From contig CAJUCT010000011.1 of assembly GCA_910585015.1 (NCBI GenBank), positions 32,032 to 96,031 on the forward strand: a DNA stretch of 64,000 bases. Reading direction: 5' to 3'. Source of the stretch: an uncultured Acetatifactor sp. (lineage in GTDB: Bacteria > Bacillota > Clostridia > Lachnospirales > Lachnospiraceae). Position numbers and translations under genes: made by a program. Shown piece after piece: positions 42,397-53,102 of the stretch. The number at the start of each line of letters is the position of its first letter. Within the stretch, counting starts at the first letter, position 1. A model generated the notes under the pieces. It was not told where the DNA came from. It worked only from the letters and a program-made list of their open reading frames with translations, and did not search any database.

Positions 42397-44019
42397 TCAA
42401 TGGTGATTCTGCCTTTTTTTACGGTTTTTCGCTGCTTCCCGTACTACATATGCACCAATAAGCGCCCAGGTAATCCCCAGTCCGGCCAGCAGGGCCGCAG
42501 CCATGGGGGGAAGCGCGCCCAGATCTCTTTTGTCCGAGGAGGTCTGCATGGTGTTTTGCAGGCGGTACAGGGAGGTCACGTTCTCGTAGAGCTTGTCCAT
42601 GTAGGCATCATCAATGGTTTCCTTGCGGTTGACCGACTTGGTCACATTCTCGATCATCTGGCCTGCCGCATCCCGCAGGGAGGTGGAGCCATTGAACACC
42701 GGTGTCACAAAGGTATCTCCCACATGGTCCAGCAGCAGCCGGGAGGCTCTGATCTTTATGTCATAATAGGTGTCATTATCCTGGCCGCAGCGGCTCAGAT
42801 AATCCTGGTATTCGCCGCTTTCCTGGGCCTTGGATGTGACGGGCACATAACCCTCCGTCTCCGCGTAGGCAATCTGTACGTCATTGGTGAGCAGATACTG
42901 GGCAAAGAGCCAGGAGGCCAGCACTTCCTGATCGTCCGGTTTGTTGAAGACGCAGACGGAAGGTCCTTGGGAAATCATCCGAGGATTGTCAGGATCGAAC
43001 TGGGGAATGGGATAGACCGTTGTCTCAAACTCCACCAGCGCTTCCTCACTGATATCCGACAGGGGGGCATGGGTGCCCATCCAGGTGGCTCCGGCGGTGG
43101 AGTCAATGGCAAAAATGCACTGGCCCGCATTCAGAAAATTGGCAGGATAGCTGGAGATCTTGAAGGTGGAGAAAGCGCCGGTTCCGGCATGGTCCGCCAC
43201 GGTGTACAGCAGTTCCCGGGTGGTGTCGTTGAAAATCAGGATCTCTCCCTGGGCCGTGGAATAGCCCGCCCCTTTTTGTTTCAGCATCTGGATCATCATG
43301 TTGTCTGTGGACTTGTAGATAAAGGGTATCATGACCTTCTGCCCGTTGACCAGGTAAGTTCCGTCGCCGTCCTTTGCAGTAGCGGCTTCAGACACTTCCC
43401 AGACAAAATCCCAGGTCAGGGCTTCCGGCAGGGTAAAACCCAGGGCTTCCACATAGGTCTTGTTCACATAGCAGGCTTCCGTGGAACGCATGTAAGGAAT
43501 GGCATAGTAATGTTCGTTAAAGGCACACTCATCCAGGAACTGGGGGATGATCTCCGGACGGGTGGGGCCGTCAAAGCGAAGTTCGCTGCCTCCCAGTCCG
43601 TAGCGGGGATCCTCGAAAAGCCCTTCCAGGGGCACCACGATATTGACGCCGGTCAAATAGGTGGCAATATGGTCCGGGTAGGTGATGCACACATTGGGAG
43701 TGGTGCCTGTGGAGATATTGGTGATCACGTCGTTGTAGATCCTGCCGTAATCCGTGTACAGCCGCAGGTTCACCGTGATATTGGGGTACAGTTCCTGGAA
43801 GTCGGCGATGGCCTTTTTATAGATATCGGTCTGGGTTTTGTTGGTGTCGTTCTTGGCCCAGAAGGTGATCTCATAGTCCCGGGAGGTGTCAAAACTCTCC
43901 GGGATCCGGAAAGCCTCCATCCCCCTGGAGCCGTGGCAGCCGCTGAGGGTAAGCAGTATTGCCAGCAGAGTGAGCAGCGGCAGCAGCCTTGTATTTGATT
44001 TCCTGTTATTTTTTTTCAT
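42397..44019 (-). CDS. ABC importer extracellular solute-binding protein (carbohydrate class) with extra C-terminal span
   Basis: A 540-residue lipoprotein with an N-terminal signal ending in LTLSGC (Cys28). It belongs to the family 1 (UgpB/MalE-like) binding proteins: YEITFWAKNDTNKTQ, the FQELYPNITVNLR strand-helix, DHIATYLTGVNIVVPLEG and YYAIPYMRSTEACYVNK, ending with WLFAQYLLTNDVQIAYAETEGYVPV. It is some 100 residues longer than usual because of a C-terminal segment that adds a second hydrophobic span at about residues 507-528 (MAAALLAGLGITWALIGAYVV) and a basic tail. The matching permeases and ATPase lie upstream on the same strand. The sugar is not known. Confidence 0.9.
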   Translation of the reverse strand: MKKNNRKSNTRLLPLLTLLAILLTLSGCHGSRGMEAFRIPESFDTSRDYEITFWAKNDTNKTQTDIYKKAIADFQELYPNITVNLRLYTDYGRIYNDVITNISTGTTPNVCITYPDHIATYLTGVNIVVPLEGLFEDPRYGLGGSELRFDGPTRPEIIPQFLDECAFNEHYYAIPYMRSTEACYVNKTYVEALGFTLPEALTWDFVWEVSEAATAKDGDGTYLVNGQKVMIPFIYKSTDNMMIQMLKQKGAGYSTAQGEILIFNDTTRELLYTVADHAGTGAFSTFKISSYPANFLNAGQCIFAIDSTAGATWMGTHAPLSDISEEALVEFETTVYPIPQFDPDNPRMISQGPSVCVFNKPDDQEVLASWLFAQYLLTNDVQIAYAETEGYVPVTSKAQESGEYQDYLSRCGQDNDTYYDIKIRASRLLLDHVGDTFVTPVFNGSTSLRDAAGQMIENVTKSVNRKETIDDAYMDKLYENVTSLYRLQNTMQTSSDKRDLGALPPMAAALLAGLGITWALIGAYVVREAAKNRKKRQNHH

Positions 44020-44105
44020 AATGTCCTCTTCCCTGTGTGTTGCTCTAATATATAGCTAACGTCATTAGAAATCTTGTTTTCGGCCTTGCGAAAGCTCGCC
44101 CCAAA

Positions 44106-44981
44106 TTATCCCTTGGTGCCTCCCCGTGCCACGCCGGCCATGACCTTTTTGCGGAAGATCAGAAACAGCAGGATCAGCGGCACGGAGATCACTACCACGG
44201 CGGCCATCATGGCGGGAATGTTCTCCCGTCCAAAGCCGTTTTCCCGGATTTCCTGGATGCCGTTGGAAACCAGGTAGTAGTCGGGATTGTCGGTGATCAG
44301 CCGGGGCCACACATAGGAGTTCCAGCACTCGATGATCTTTAGGATGATGATGGTGATCAGAGTGGGTTTGCAGATGGGGATCATGACCCGGCGCAGATAG
44401 CGCAAATCCGAGGTGCCATCCACTTTTGCGGCGTAGTAGAGTTCGTCCGGGATCTGGGCGAAGTTCTCTTTTAACAGGTAGATATAGAACACCGAGGTCA
44501 CTGAAGGCAGGATCAGGCCCAGGAAGGTGTTGCGCATCCCCAGGTTGGTGACGGTGGTAAAATTGGTGATAACCACCAACTCATTGGGGATCATCATCAG
44601 GGATAAAAACAGGGTGAACACCAGATTTTTTCCTTTGAAATCCAGTCTGGCAAAGGCAAAGGCCGCCAGTGTGATGACCACCAGCATGATGGCTGTGGTG
44701 GCAAGGGTGAAGATCAGGGTGTTCAGCAAATATTTTCCCAGGGCCACGGTGGTGAAGGCGTCCACATAGTTTTGCAGGGTGGGGGACAGGGTGAAAAAGG
44801 AGGGTATATGCTCCGCGTTGTAGGAGCCATAGCTTTTCACCGAGGTCAGCAGCATCCAGTAGAAGGGGAACAGCACGATCAGTCCCCAGAGGGCCAGCAG
44901 GGTGTAGATGAGGATGTTGGAGATGAGTTTGCCCGTTCGGGTACGCTTTTCTATTTTCAAGTAATCAATGGTTCTGTCCAT
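44106..44981 (-). CDS. ABC importer permease (MalG/UgpE class)
   Basis: A 291-residue permease with six membrane segments, the first at about residues 23-45. The cytoplasmic coupling motif is EAA-like: YAAKVDGTSDLRYLRRVMIPICKP at about residues 185-210 (core AAKVDGTSDLRYL). MNELVVITNF and FYIYLLKENF are typical of the family. It is coded after the MalF/UgpA-type partner gene, 58 bases downstream of its stop, in the importer operon. Confidence 0.93.
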   Translation of the reverse strand: MDRTIDYLKIEKRTRTGKLISNILIYTLLALWGLIVLFPFYWMLLTSVKSYGSYNAEHIPSFFTLSPTLQNYVDAFTTVALGKYLLNTLIFTLATTAIMLVVITLAAFAFARLDFKGKNLVFTLFLSLMMIPNELVVITNFTTVTNLGMRNTFLGLILPSVTSVFYIYLLKENFAQIPDELYYAAKVDGTSDLRYLRRVMIPICKPTLITIIILKIIECWNSYVWPRLITDNPDYYLVSNGIQEIRENGFGRENIPAMMAAVVVISVPLILLFLIFRKKVMAGVARGGTKG

Positions 44982-45039
44982 TTTTCAGCCTCCTGGTCTG
45001 TGCGATTGAAAATGTGTGCGTTGGGTTTTTGACAGTTCT

Positions 45040-45930
45040 CTAATAGTGTACATGTTTTTTGCTGACCAGCAGGTTGATGCAGGTGATGGTCAGCACGATG
45101 ACAAACAGGATGATAGCCGCCGCTGACGCATAGGAGGGGTAGCCGCCGCTGTCCCCGTAGAGCATGTCGTAGACATAGCCCACGATGGTGTTCATCTCCG
45201 CCGCGTTTAAGTCCGTTCCAAACAGGGCCACCGCGTCGCTGTAGGCTTTGAAGGCGCCGATGAAGCCGGTGATAACCAGATAGAAGATCATGGGGGAGAT
45301 CATGGGCAGTGTGATTTTGGTGAAAATCCGCCACTTGGGGGTACCGTCCACCCGGGCCGCATTGTAGTAGATCTGGTTTACCGAGGCCAGGGCGCTGGTC
45401 AGGATCAGGATCTTGAAGGGCATAACCACCCAGATGGTGTAAAAGCACAGCACGAACATTTTGGCCCAGTAAGGACCGTCAATAAAATCCACGGAACTGC
45501 CGCCAAAGCTCTGGATCAGCAGGTTCACCAGGCCGTCGGAGTAGGCGGTCTTTTTGAACAGAATCATGAACACCAGGCCCACCGCCAGGGTGTTGGTCAC
45601 ATAGGGCAGGAAGTAGATGGTCTGGAACAGATCCCGCAGAGGCTTTATGGAACTTAAGGCCACGGAGATTAGCAGAGCCAGGCCGGTGGACAGAGGCACG
45701 GTGACTGCCACCAGGATCAGGGTGTTTTTCACTGCCTGGAGGAAATAGGGGTCGTGGAGCACGTAGGAGTAGTTATACATCCCCGTGCCGGAAAAAGTCT
45801 GGGACGCGGAATTGTATCCTTCCTCAAAGGAATACACGAACACGTCTATCAGAGGATAGATCAGAAATGCGCCCAGAAACAGGAAGGCGGGCAGCAGGTA
45901 GAGCCATCCTTTTGCGTTTTTATTGTCCAT
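45040..45930 (-). CDS. ABC importer permease (MalF/UgpA class)
   Basis: A 296-residue permease with six membrane segments, starting with the typical WLYLLPAFLFLGAFLIYP. The coupling motif is NAARVDGTPKWRIFTKITLP at about residues 190-210. The segment YFLPYVTNTLAVGLVFMILF is family-typical. It forms the heterodimeric channel with the neighbouring permease. It lies 23 bases after the ATPase gene. Confidence 0.93.
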   Translation of the reverse strand: MDNKNAKGWLYLLPAFLFLGAFLIYPLIDVFVYSFEEGYNSASQTFSGTGMYNYSYVLHDPYFLQAVKNTLILVAVTVPLSTGLALLISVALSSIKPLRDLFQTIYFLPYVTNTLAVGLVFMILFKKTAYSDGLVNLLIQSFGGSSVDFIDGPYWAKMFVLCFYTIWVVMPFKILILTSALASVNQIYYNAARVDGTPKWRIFTKITLPMISPMIFYLVITGFIGAFKAYSDAVALFGTDLNAAEMNTIVGYVYDMLYGDSGGYPSYASAAAIILFVIVLTITCINLLVSKKHVHY

Positions 45931-45953
45931 GGCTATAGTCTCCTTATTGTGGG

Positions 45954-47057
<1,104 letters not shown>

Positions 47058-47202
47058 GGTTACCTCTTTCCTGCATAACGCGGGCGTACCCGCGATGCTG
47101 CGCCAATCAGTTTGGGATGGGTAATATCTCTGCGCTTCTCTGCCCGGTTGGGCAGGTTCCGTGAACATTATAGCGGATTTGCGGGAGATCTACAAGAATA
47201 AG

Positions 47203-47362
47203 TTTGGAACTGACGTTCCAAATACTGATTGACGCAGTATCGCAGGCCCGGTCTGCGATATGCAGGGAAGAGGAAGGTTTGGATGTTTCACATCCAAATA
47301 CGCATTAACGCAGTATCGCAGGCCAGCCTGCGATATGCAGGGAAGAGGAAAGTTTGGATGCT
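47203..47362 (+). repeat. 75-bp tandem repeat with two hairpins, two copies plus start of a third
   Basis: Copy 1 starts at 47203, copy 2 at 47278 and a truncated third at 47353. Each full copy has TTTGGANN...NNTCCAAA (TTTGGAAC/GTTCCAAA in copy 1, TTTGGATG/CATCCAAA in copy 2) followed by ACGCAGTATCGCAGGC and a second hairpin ATCGCAGG/CCTGCGAT, then ATGCAGGGAAGAGGAA. The changed bases in the first stem pair with each other. It lies between divergent transcription units (sugar importer and Lhr helicase). Confidence 0.8.
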
Positions 47363-47514
47363 GCCCTACTTGTTCATCCTTATTGATAAGGCGGGCTGTT
47401 TATGCTATGATAGACAATGAGAAGAGAACATCGGATTTTAATATAACCATAGCCCATAGAGGCGCTTTTTAGTATGGCCGGTTGCAGGTAACATCCCAGC
47501 TTTACCTACGGTGA

Positions 47515-47709
47515 CAGTATGTCGGTTCTGCGAAAACAGGGCGGATTCACCATGCTCACAAAAGAGTTGCTGATGAGACTATGGCGGATTATGACGGGAC
47601 GCTGGAGGGGTTCCTCCTTGACGTGAACCGCAGATATCATTATATGGAAGTGCAGGTTTGGCAGGAAGTGGACTATACGGACGACACAGGCAGATACAAA
47701 ACAGCGTAA
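47515..47709 (+). pseudogene. Unrecognised gene remnant or small ORF before the helicase gene
   Basis: The frame is open from 47515 to the TAA at 47707-47709, 64 codons, with an ATG at 47581 giving 42 residues. The peptide (MADYDGTLEGFLLDVNRRY then HYMEVQVWQEVDYTDDTGR) reads like real coding sequence. No good ribosome site precedes the ATG, and the upstream part has no start. I read it as the C-terminal remnant of a lost gene. Apart from this and the repeat at 47203, the 710-base gap 47058-47767 shows nothing I recognise. Confidence 0.35.
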
Positions 47710-47767
47710 CAGCATTGGCAGATCCGGAGTCAGGCCAGATTTCGGATACGCAGGAAAGAAGGAGACC

Positions 47768-50700
47768 ATGAAAGATTGCCTACAATTATTCAGCGGCCAG
47801 ACGGCAGGCTGGTTTCGGGAAAAACTGGGAAAGCCCACACAGGTGCAGGAGGCGTCCTGGCCGGCCATCGCCGCAGGAGGGCATGTGCTGGTATCCGCCC
47901 CCACCGGCACGGGCAAAACCCTCTCGGCCTTTCTGGTGTTTCTGGACAGGCTGAGGACCCAGGCCCAGGAGGGAACCCTGCGGCAGGAATTGCAGCTGAT
48001 CTACGTATCCCCCTTAAAATCCCTGGCGGCGGATATCCGGGAAAATTTGAGAAAGCCCCTGGAGGGAATCGGCGGTCAGGAACTGCTCTCCGTTGCCGTC
48101 CGCACCGGGGATACCACCACCCGGGAGCGGCAGCAGATGGTGAAAAAGCCGCCCCATATTTTGATTATCACCCCGGAGTCTCTTTACCTGATGCTGACCA
48201 GCAAGACAGGACAGAATGTGCTGTGTACCGCCAAAGCCATCATCATAGATGAACTCCATGCGCTGATTGACACTAAGAGGGGCGCCCACCTGATGCTGTC
48301 TCTGGCCAGGCTTGACGCTCTGTGCGGCAAGTCTCTGCAGCGCATCGGTCTGTCCGCCACCATCGCCCCTTTAGACCGGGCGGCTCAGTATCTGGCCCCC
48401 GAGCCGGTGACGGTGGCGGCCCCTGCCATGGAAAAGCGTGTGCAGCTGCAGATTCTGGGTCCCTATGCGGACGCGCGCAAGAAGCGCAAAGACCCGGTGT
48501 GGCAGGAACTGGCGGCGCTGGTGTATCAATATTGTCAGGGAAATCGCAGCGTCATTGCTTTCGTGGAGGGCAGGCGGTATGCGGAAAAACTGGCCTATTA
48601 TGTAAATCTCCTGGGCGGGGAGGAGTTTGCCCGGGTACATCACGGGAGTCTGGCAAAGGAGCAGCGGCAGGAGACGGAGGAAGCTCTGCGGGAGGGGCGG
48701 CTGCGGCTTCTGTGCGCCACCTCCTCCATGGAGTTGGGCATTGACGTGGGGGAGATCGACCAGGTGCTGCAGGTGGGCTGTCCGCGCACCGTTTCCAGCA
48801 CTTTGCAGAGACTGGGCCGGGCAGGGCACAATCCCTCCCGCACCAGCGTCATGTATCTGTTTCCACGGACGGCGGCGGAGTGTGTGCTCAGCGGCATGAC
48901 GGCCCAGCTGGCCCGGGAGAATAGAGTGGAGCGGCTGAACCCTCCGGAGGGCTGCCTGGACATCCTGGCCCAGCACCTGGTGTCCATGGCGGCATTCAAG
49001 GCATATGAGGTGGACGAGGTCATGGAGATCCTGCCCAGGGCATGGCCTTTCCGGCATATAACCAAAAAAGACGTGGAGTCTGTACTGGAGATGCTGGCCG
49101 GAGATTATGAGCATAAGCGGGAGATCCCGGTGCGGCCCCGGATCCTGTATGACCGCATCCACGGTAGAGTGGAGGGAGACGGCTACAGCAGGATGCTGGC
49201 GGTTTCCGCAGGGGGAACCATCCCTGACAAGGGCCTATATACCGTGCGCACGGAGGACGGCGTAAAGGTGGGGGAGGCGGACGAGGAATTTGTCTACGAG
49301 ACCCAGAAAGGGGATCGATTCCTTCTGGGGGCTTTTGGCTGGCGGGTGACGGACATCGGCAGAGATACAGTGACGGTGGTGCAGGCCCCGGCGGAGGGAG
49401 CCAGGCTGCCTTTTTGGCATGGGGAACTGAAGGGCAGAAACAAGGAGACGGGAAGAGCATTTGGCAAAATCCTCCGTGAACTTCAGGAGGCGGAGCAGCA
49501 GGGGAAGCTTACGGAGGCCCTGGGAGCGCTGGGGCTGGACGCGGCGGCGGCGGGACTGGCGGCAGGCTATCTGCAGCGGCAGATGGCGGCTACGGGCGGT
49601 CTGCCCGATGACAGAACCATCCTGCTGGAGCATTTCAGGGATCAGTCGGGCCACAGCCAGCTGATGGTCCACTCCGTCTTCGGGCGGCAGATCAACAGCC
49701 CGCTGGCCCTGTTGGCGGCCCGGCAGGCCCAGCAGGAGATGGGGGAGGGTGTGGGCAGCGTGGACGAGGAGGATGGATTTTTGCTGTATTCCTATGGGGA
49801 GAAGGCCATGCCCCAGGGGCTGCTGCACCGGGTGGATGCGGAAGCCTCGGAGGCGGTCTTGGCGGCTCTGCTTCCCTCCACGCCCCTGTTTAACATGGCC
49901 TTCCGCTACAACTGCGGCAGGGCGCTGATGATGGGGGTGCGGGGAAAGGGCAGACAGCCTTTGTGGATGCAGCGGCTCCGCGGCGCCGAGATGCTGGAAC
50001 AGGTGGTGGGCGAGAACAACCACCCGCTGATGCGGGAAACCCGGCGGGAGTGTATGAACCAGCTGTGGGACGTGGCGGGAGTGCGGGAACTTCTGGAGAA
50101 TATTCAGGCAGGAGAGATCCGGGTGCGGGAGATTTATACGGACACAGCCTCCCCCATGTCGCTGCCCCTGCAGTGGAGCCAGGAAGCGGCGGTGATGTAC
50201 GATTACGCCCCTACGCCCAGGGGGATTCACAGGGCCGTGGAGGAGGCATTGCGGCAGGAGGATGCGCTGCGGCAGGAAAAGGAACTGGTGCGCCCAGGTC
50301 AGGAGGAACTGGCCCAGGCGCAGGAGAGGGGGAGTCTGCCCGGAGGCGGGCTGCCTCGGGACGAGAAGCAGCTTCACGCCCTGCTGATGACCGAGGGAGA
50401 TCTGGCGGCGGGAGAGGTGGAGATTCCCGTGGAATGGCTGGAAAAGCTGGCCGGGGAGGAACGCGCCCTGTATCTGGAGCAGGGACTTTGGATTGCCATG
50501 GAGCAGCGGGAGATGTATGAGGAGGCCCTTGCGTCCGCCGGGAGCGGCGCGGCGGCGGATATCGTCCGACGGATGCTGCGCTACCGGGGCGGGGCTACGG
50601 CAAAACAGGTGGCAGTGCGCTATGGATGGACGGAAAAAGAAGCCGGACTGGTGCTGGAGGAACTGGTGCGCAGAGAGGAAGCGGTGGCCCAGGAAGAATT

Positions 50701-51994
50701 ACGATGGGGGGATGAGGGCATGTTCCGGGAAAAATCCCGGCGCGGAGAGGAACTTGAACGCCGGGTAACTGTATATTATCATGCCCGGCTGTATAGGCGG
50801 GCCAGAATCCGCACCCTGAAAAACCGCAGGGAGGAAATATCCACCTGCCCGCCGGAAAACTATGCGGCGCTGCTGCTGTCCCGCATCCGGCGCTCCGCCC
50901 CGGCGCAGGAGGCCCTGCGGGAGACCATAAAAGCTTTTTCGGGTACGGCCCTGCCCGCGGCTGTCTGGGAGGAATTGATTCTGCCTGCCAGGGTGCAGGG
51001 ATATAGGGAGGGGCATTTGGACACCTTTCTCGCCCAAGGAGAATATTTTTGGCATATGGAGGACGGCAGTAGACTGATGTTTGATGCTGCGGAGGAAATC
51101 GACTGGGATCAGGAAGCGGAAATACCCTGGGAGGAACTGACTGACAAAGAGAGGCGGGTGGCGGAGTCATTGGCCCGGCGGGGTGCCAGTTTTCCCCAGG
51201 CTCTTGGCCATGTGCTGGATGGGGAATCCCCCCACGACACCCTGCTGTCTCTGTTGGAAAAGGGACTGGTATGCGCCGACAGCTTTGTGCCGGTACGGCA
51301 GTGGCTGAATAGGGAAAAAACACAAAAGGCGGCGGCCCGGCAGCGGGTGGGCGCCCGGGTAAAGGTGCTACAGGCAGGGAGGTTTGACCTGGTGAGACCT
51401 CTGCGCTTGCTGACGATCCAGGAGCAGATGGAGAGATGCTTTGGCCGCTATCTGATTCTATGCCAGGAGACCGCCGCCGCATGGGGGCTGTCCTGGACGG
51501 AGGCATTGAAACTCCTGAGGATATGGGAGTACACGGGACAAGTGCGCAGAGGTTATTTTGTGAGAGGGCTTTCGGGGGCGCAGTTCCTTCGCAGGCAGGA
51601 CTTCGAGAGCGTCACGGCCCGGCTGATGCATCCCCAGGCGGAGCTTATCTGGCTAAGCGGAGCCGATCCCATGCAGCCCTGGGGCAAATTGCTGGCCCAT
51701 GAGCCGGATCGGAGTTTTATCAATGTGCCGGGAACGGCGGCGGCCTTCAGAGACGGCCTGCCTGTGGCGGTTTTTGAGAGACAGGGCAAGGTGCTGCGTC
51801 TGCTTGGGGCGGACAAGGGGCAGGGGGAGGCTCTGCATGAAGTCCTTGCCCTGTTTGCGGAGGAATTTCGCCGTGGCAGGATTTTCCCGGGCAAGAAGCG
51901 CATTTCCGTAAAGGAGTATCCAAGCCAGGCCGCGGAGGGGCTGGCGGCGGCTGGTTTTTTGCATGAGATACAGGATTATGTGCTGTATCGGTAG
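47768..51994 (+). CDS. lhr: Lhr-type superfamily 2 ATP-dependent helicase
   Basis: A 1408-residue protein. Residues 1-200 and 230-400 are the two RecA-like helicase domains: motif I SAPTGTGKTLSAF with Lys50, motif Ia YVSPLKSLAADIRENL, motif II IIIDELHAL (DELH), motif III GLSATIAPLD, and motif VI QRLGRAGHNPSRTSV. These are followed by a winged helix and the Lhr-core block ARENRVERLNPPEGCLDILAQHL at about 380-405. The long C-terminal part resembles the extension found in the large bacterial Lhr proteins (over 1400 residues). Lhr unwinds DNA or DNA-RNA hybrids in repair. The gene is GC-rich, stands alone and lacks the exonuclease partner seen in some bacteria. GAAAGAAGGAGACC precedes the ATG. 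Confidence 0.93.
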   Translation: MKDCLQLFSGQTAGWFREKLGKPTQVQEASWPAIAAGGHVLVSAPTGTGKTLSAFLVFLDRLRTQAQEGTLRQELQLIYVSPLKSLAADIRENLRKPLEGIGGQELLSVAVRTGDTTTRERQQMVKKPPHILIITPESLYLMLTSKTGQNVLCTAKAIIIDELHALIDTKRGAHLMLSLARLDALCGKSLQRIGLSATIAPLDRAAQYLAPEPVTVAAPAMEKRVQLQILGPYADARKKRKDPVWQELAALVYQYCQGNRSVIAFVEGRRYAEKLAYYVNLLGGEEFARVHHGSLAKEQRQETEEALREGRLRLLCATSSMELGIDVGEIDQVLQVGCPRTVSSTLQRLGRAGHNPSRTSVMYLFPRTAAECVLSGMTAQLARENRVERLNPPEGCLDILAQHLVSMAAFKAYEVDEVMEILPRAWPFRHITKKDVESVLEMLAGDYEHKREIPVRPRILYDRIHGRVEGDGYSRMLAVSAGGTIPDKGLYTVRTEDGVKVGEADEEFVYETQKGDRFLLGAFGWRVTDIGRDTVTVVQAPAEGARLPFWHGELKGRNKETGRAFGKILRELQEAEQQGKLTEALGALGLDAAAAGLAAGYLQRQMAATGGLPDDRTILLEHFRDQSGHSQLMVHSVFGRQINSPLALLAARQAQQEMGEGVGSVDEEDGFLLYSYGEKAMPQGLLHRVDAEASEAVLAALLPSTPLFNMAFRYNCGRALMMGVRGKGRQPLWMQRLRGAEMLEQVVGENNHPLMRETRRECMNQLWDVAGVRELLENIQAGEIRVREIYTDTASPMSLPLQWSQEAAVMYDYAPTPRGIHRAVEEALRQEDALRQEKELVRPGQEELAQAQERGSLPGGGLPRDEKQLHALLMTEGDLAAGEVEIPVEWLEKLAGEERALYLEQGLWIAMEQREMYEEALASAGSGAAADIVRRMLRYRGGATAKQVAVRYGWTEKEAGLVLEELVRREEAVAQEELRWGDEGMFREKSRRGEELERRVTVYYHARLYRRARIRTLKNRREEISTCPPENYAALLLSRIRRSAPAQEALRETIKAFSGTALPAAVWEELILPARVQGYREGHLDTFLAQGEYFWHMEDGSRLMFDAAEEIDWDQEAEIPWEELTDKERRVAESLARRGASFPQALGHVLDGESPHDTLLSLLEKGLVCADSFVPVRQWLNREKTQKAAARQRVGARVKVLQAGRFDLVRPLRLLTIQEQMERCFGRYLILCQETAAAWGLSWTEALKLLRIWEYTGQVRRGYFVRGLSGAQFLRRQDFESVTARLMHPQAELIWLSGADPMQPWGKLLAHEPDRSFINVPGTAAAFRDGLPVAVFERQGKVLRLLGADKGQGEALHEVLALFAEEFRRGRIFPGKKRISVKEYPSQAAEGLAAAGFLHEIQDYVLYR

Positions 51995-52031
51995 AAAGGT
52001 ATTTATAACGAAATGACAGGATTTTGAGAGA

Positions 52032-52079
52032 CTGCCGACTTCGAAGTATTTTCGTGATCTCACGAAGATGGTTCGGCAG
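52032..52079 (+). repeat. Hairpin after the helicase gene
   Basis: CTGCCGA (52032-52038) pairs with TCGGCAG (52073-52079), enclosing the palindrome TTCGTGATCTCACGAA (52051-52066). There is no T run. It may be a weak terminator or a processing site ahead of the lipoprotein gene at 52109. Confidence 0.6.
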
Positions 52080-52108
52080 GCCAGCGGTAAGTATGGAGGA
52101 TATAGAAA

Positions 52109-52948
52109 ATGAATGATTGCGCTAAAGGAAAGATACTTCTGGCAATTATTATGGGTGAGATATTGATTCTCACATCCTGCGGCCTGCAGGAGAGAGGGGA
52201 TACACACAATTCGGCGGAAATCGGGAAAAATGGAAGGCCCATCCCCACCGACATGATAGAAGATACACAGTCTGAAGATGGAGAAGCAGCAGAAGCCTCA
52301 TCTGAAATGGCAGAGGCAACATCTGAGACAGCAGAAGCAGCAATCCAAATTCTGGCGGATCTTGATATGCCCCCATTGTATGTGGCCTTTTTGCGCGGCG
52401 AAATCAGCGTACCTAATCCGTTCGTGCCCGACTCCGAACTGGGTTTCTATGATGACAGGGAATACGCCCAAGTGGAACATGTATTTGAGAATGCCGCAAA
52501 GAGTTTTTCGCTGGTGGATGTAAACAGGGATGGTGTTTCGGAGCTTATTTTCAGGATATACAGTTCACCGGATGAACTGATGTATATATTGGGGATTCAA
52601 GAAGATGGGCTGGCCTGTTATGACGTACAGGAAACCCATACGACCCATATGGACTTTCAGATATATGACAATGGCATTGTCATGTGGGGACAGAATTACG
52701 ACGGCGAAGAGGAAATATATTATTCTTATGACAATGGCGGAAAACCCTATGAATTAATCCACTTTGTCCGCGAGGAGACGGATTCCGGCGCTGGCCTGTA
52801 TTATGACTGGTATTATAGGGACGGAGATGAAAACGCTAAATGCGCTTTGCGGAGTAATGAGGAATATGAAGCGCTGATATCCTCCTATGAGGGAGGTCAT
52901 CCGGAATGGTTTTCCTGTGATTCTTTCGCGGACATACCCGTGGAATGA
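52109..52948 (+). CDS. Lipoprotein of unknown function
   Basis: A 279-residue protein starting at ATG 52109 behind GGAGG. The N-terminal hydrophobic segment leads to a lipobox-like LTSC with Cys24. Residues 50-82 form an acidic low-complexity stretch built on the repeat EAAEASSEMAEATSETAEAA. The remaining 195 residues are acidic and rich in Tyr and Asp (FSLVDVNRDGVSELIFRIY resembles the Ca-binding or FG-GAP-like DxNxDG motif). Similar modules occur in clostridial surface lipoproteins with no known role. It lies just before the BlaI-type promoter, so it is outside that operon. Confidence 0.75.
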   Translation: MNDCAKGKILLAIIMGEILILTSCGLQERGDTHNSAEIGKNGRPIPTDMIEDTQSEDGEAAEASSEMAEATSETAEAAIQILADLDMPPLYVAFLRGEISVPNPFVPDSELGFYDDREYAQVEHVFENAAKSFSLVDVNRDGVSELIFRIYSSPDELMYILGIQEDGLACYDVQETHTTHMDFQIYDNGIVMWGQNYDGEEEIYYSYDNGGKPYELIHFVREETDSGAGLYYDWYYRDGDENAKCALRSNEEYEALISSYEGGHPEWFSCDSFADIPVE

Positions 52949-52968
52949 AGGCACATCCATAAAATTTA

Positions 52969-53021
52969 TGATTGACTCTTTGTAGTTTTATAGATATAAT
53001 AGAACTACAAAGAGTCAATCA
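52969..53021 (+). promoter_or_regulatory. Promoter with BlaI-like dyad operator
   Basis: TTGACT (52972-52977) and TATAAT (52995-53000) are 17 bases apart. The promoter is embedded in a perfect 19-bp dyad: 52969-52987 (containing TTTGTAGTT) and 53003-53021 (containing AACTACAAA). TGTAGT/ACTACA are the half-sites bound by BlaI/MecI repressors, and the BlaI-family gene starts at 53103. I infer negative autoregulation of the BlaI-M56-ABC operon. Confidence 0.82.
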
Positions 53022-53102
53022 ATCACATATAAGTGTCCGAGGGGATGCGGTTTTTATGGAAAACATTCCAGCCAGCGTTCTAATTTAATGGGAGGAGAGA
53101 TT

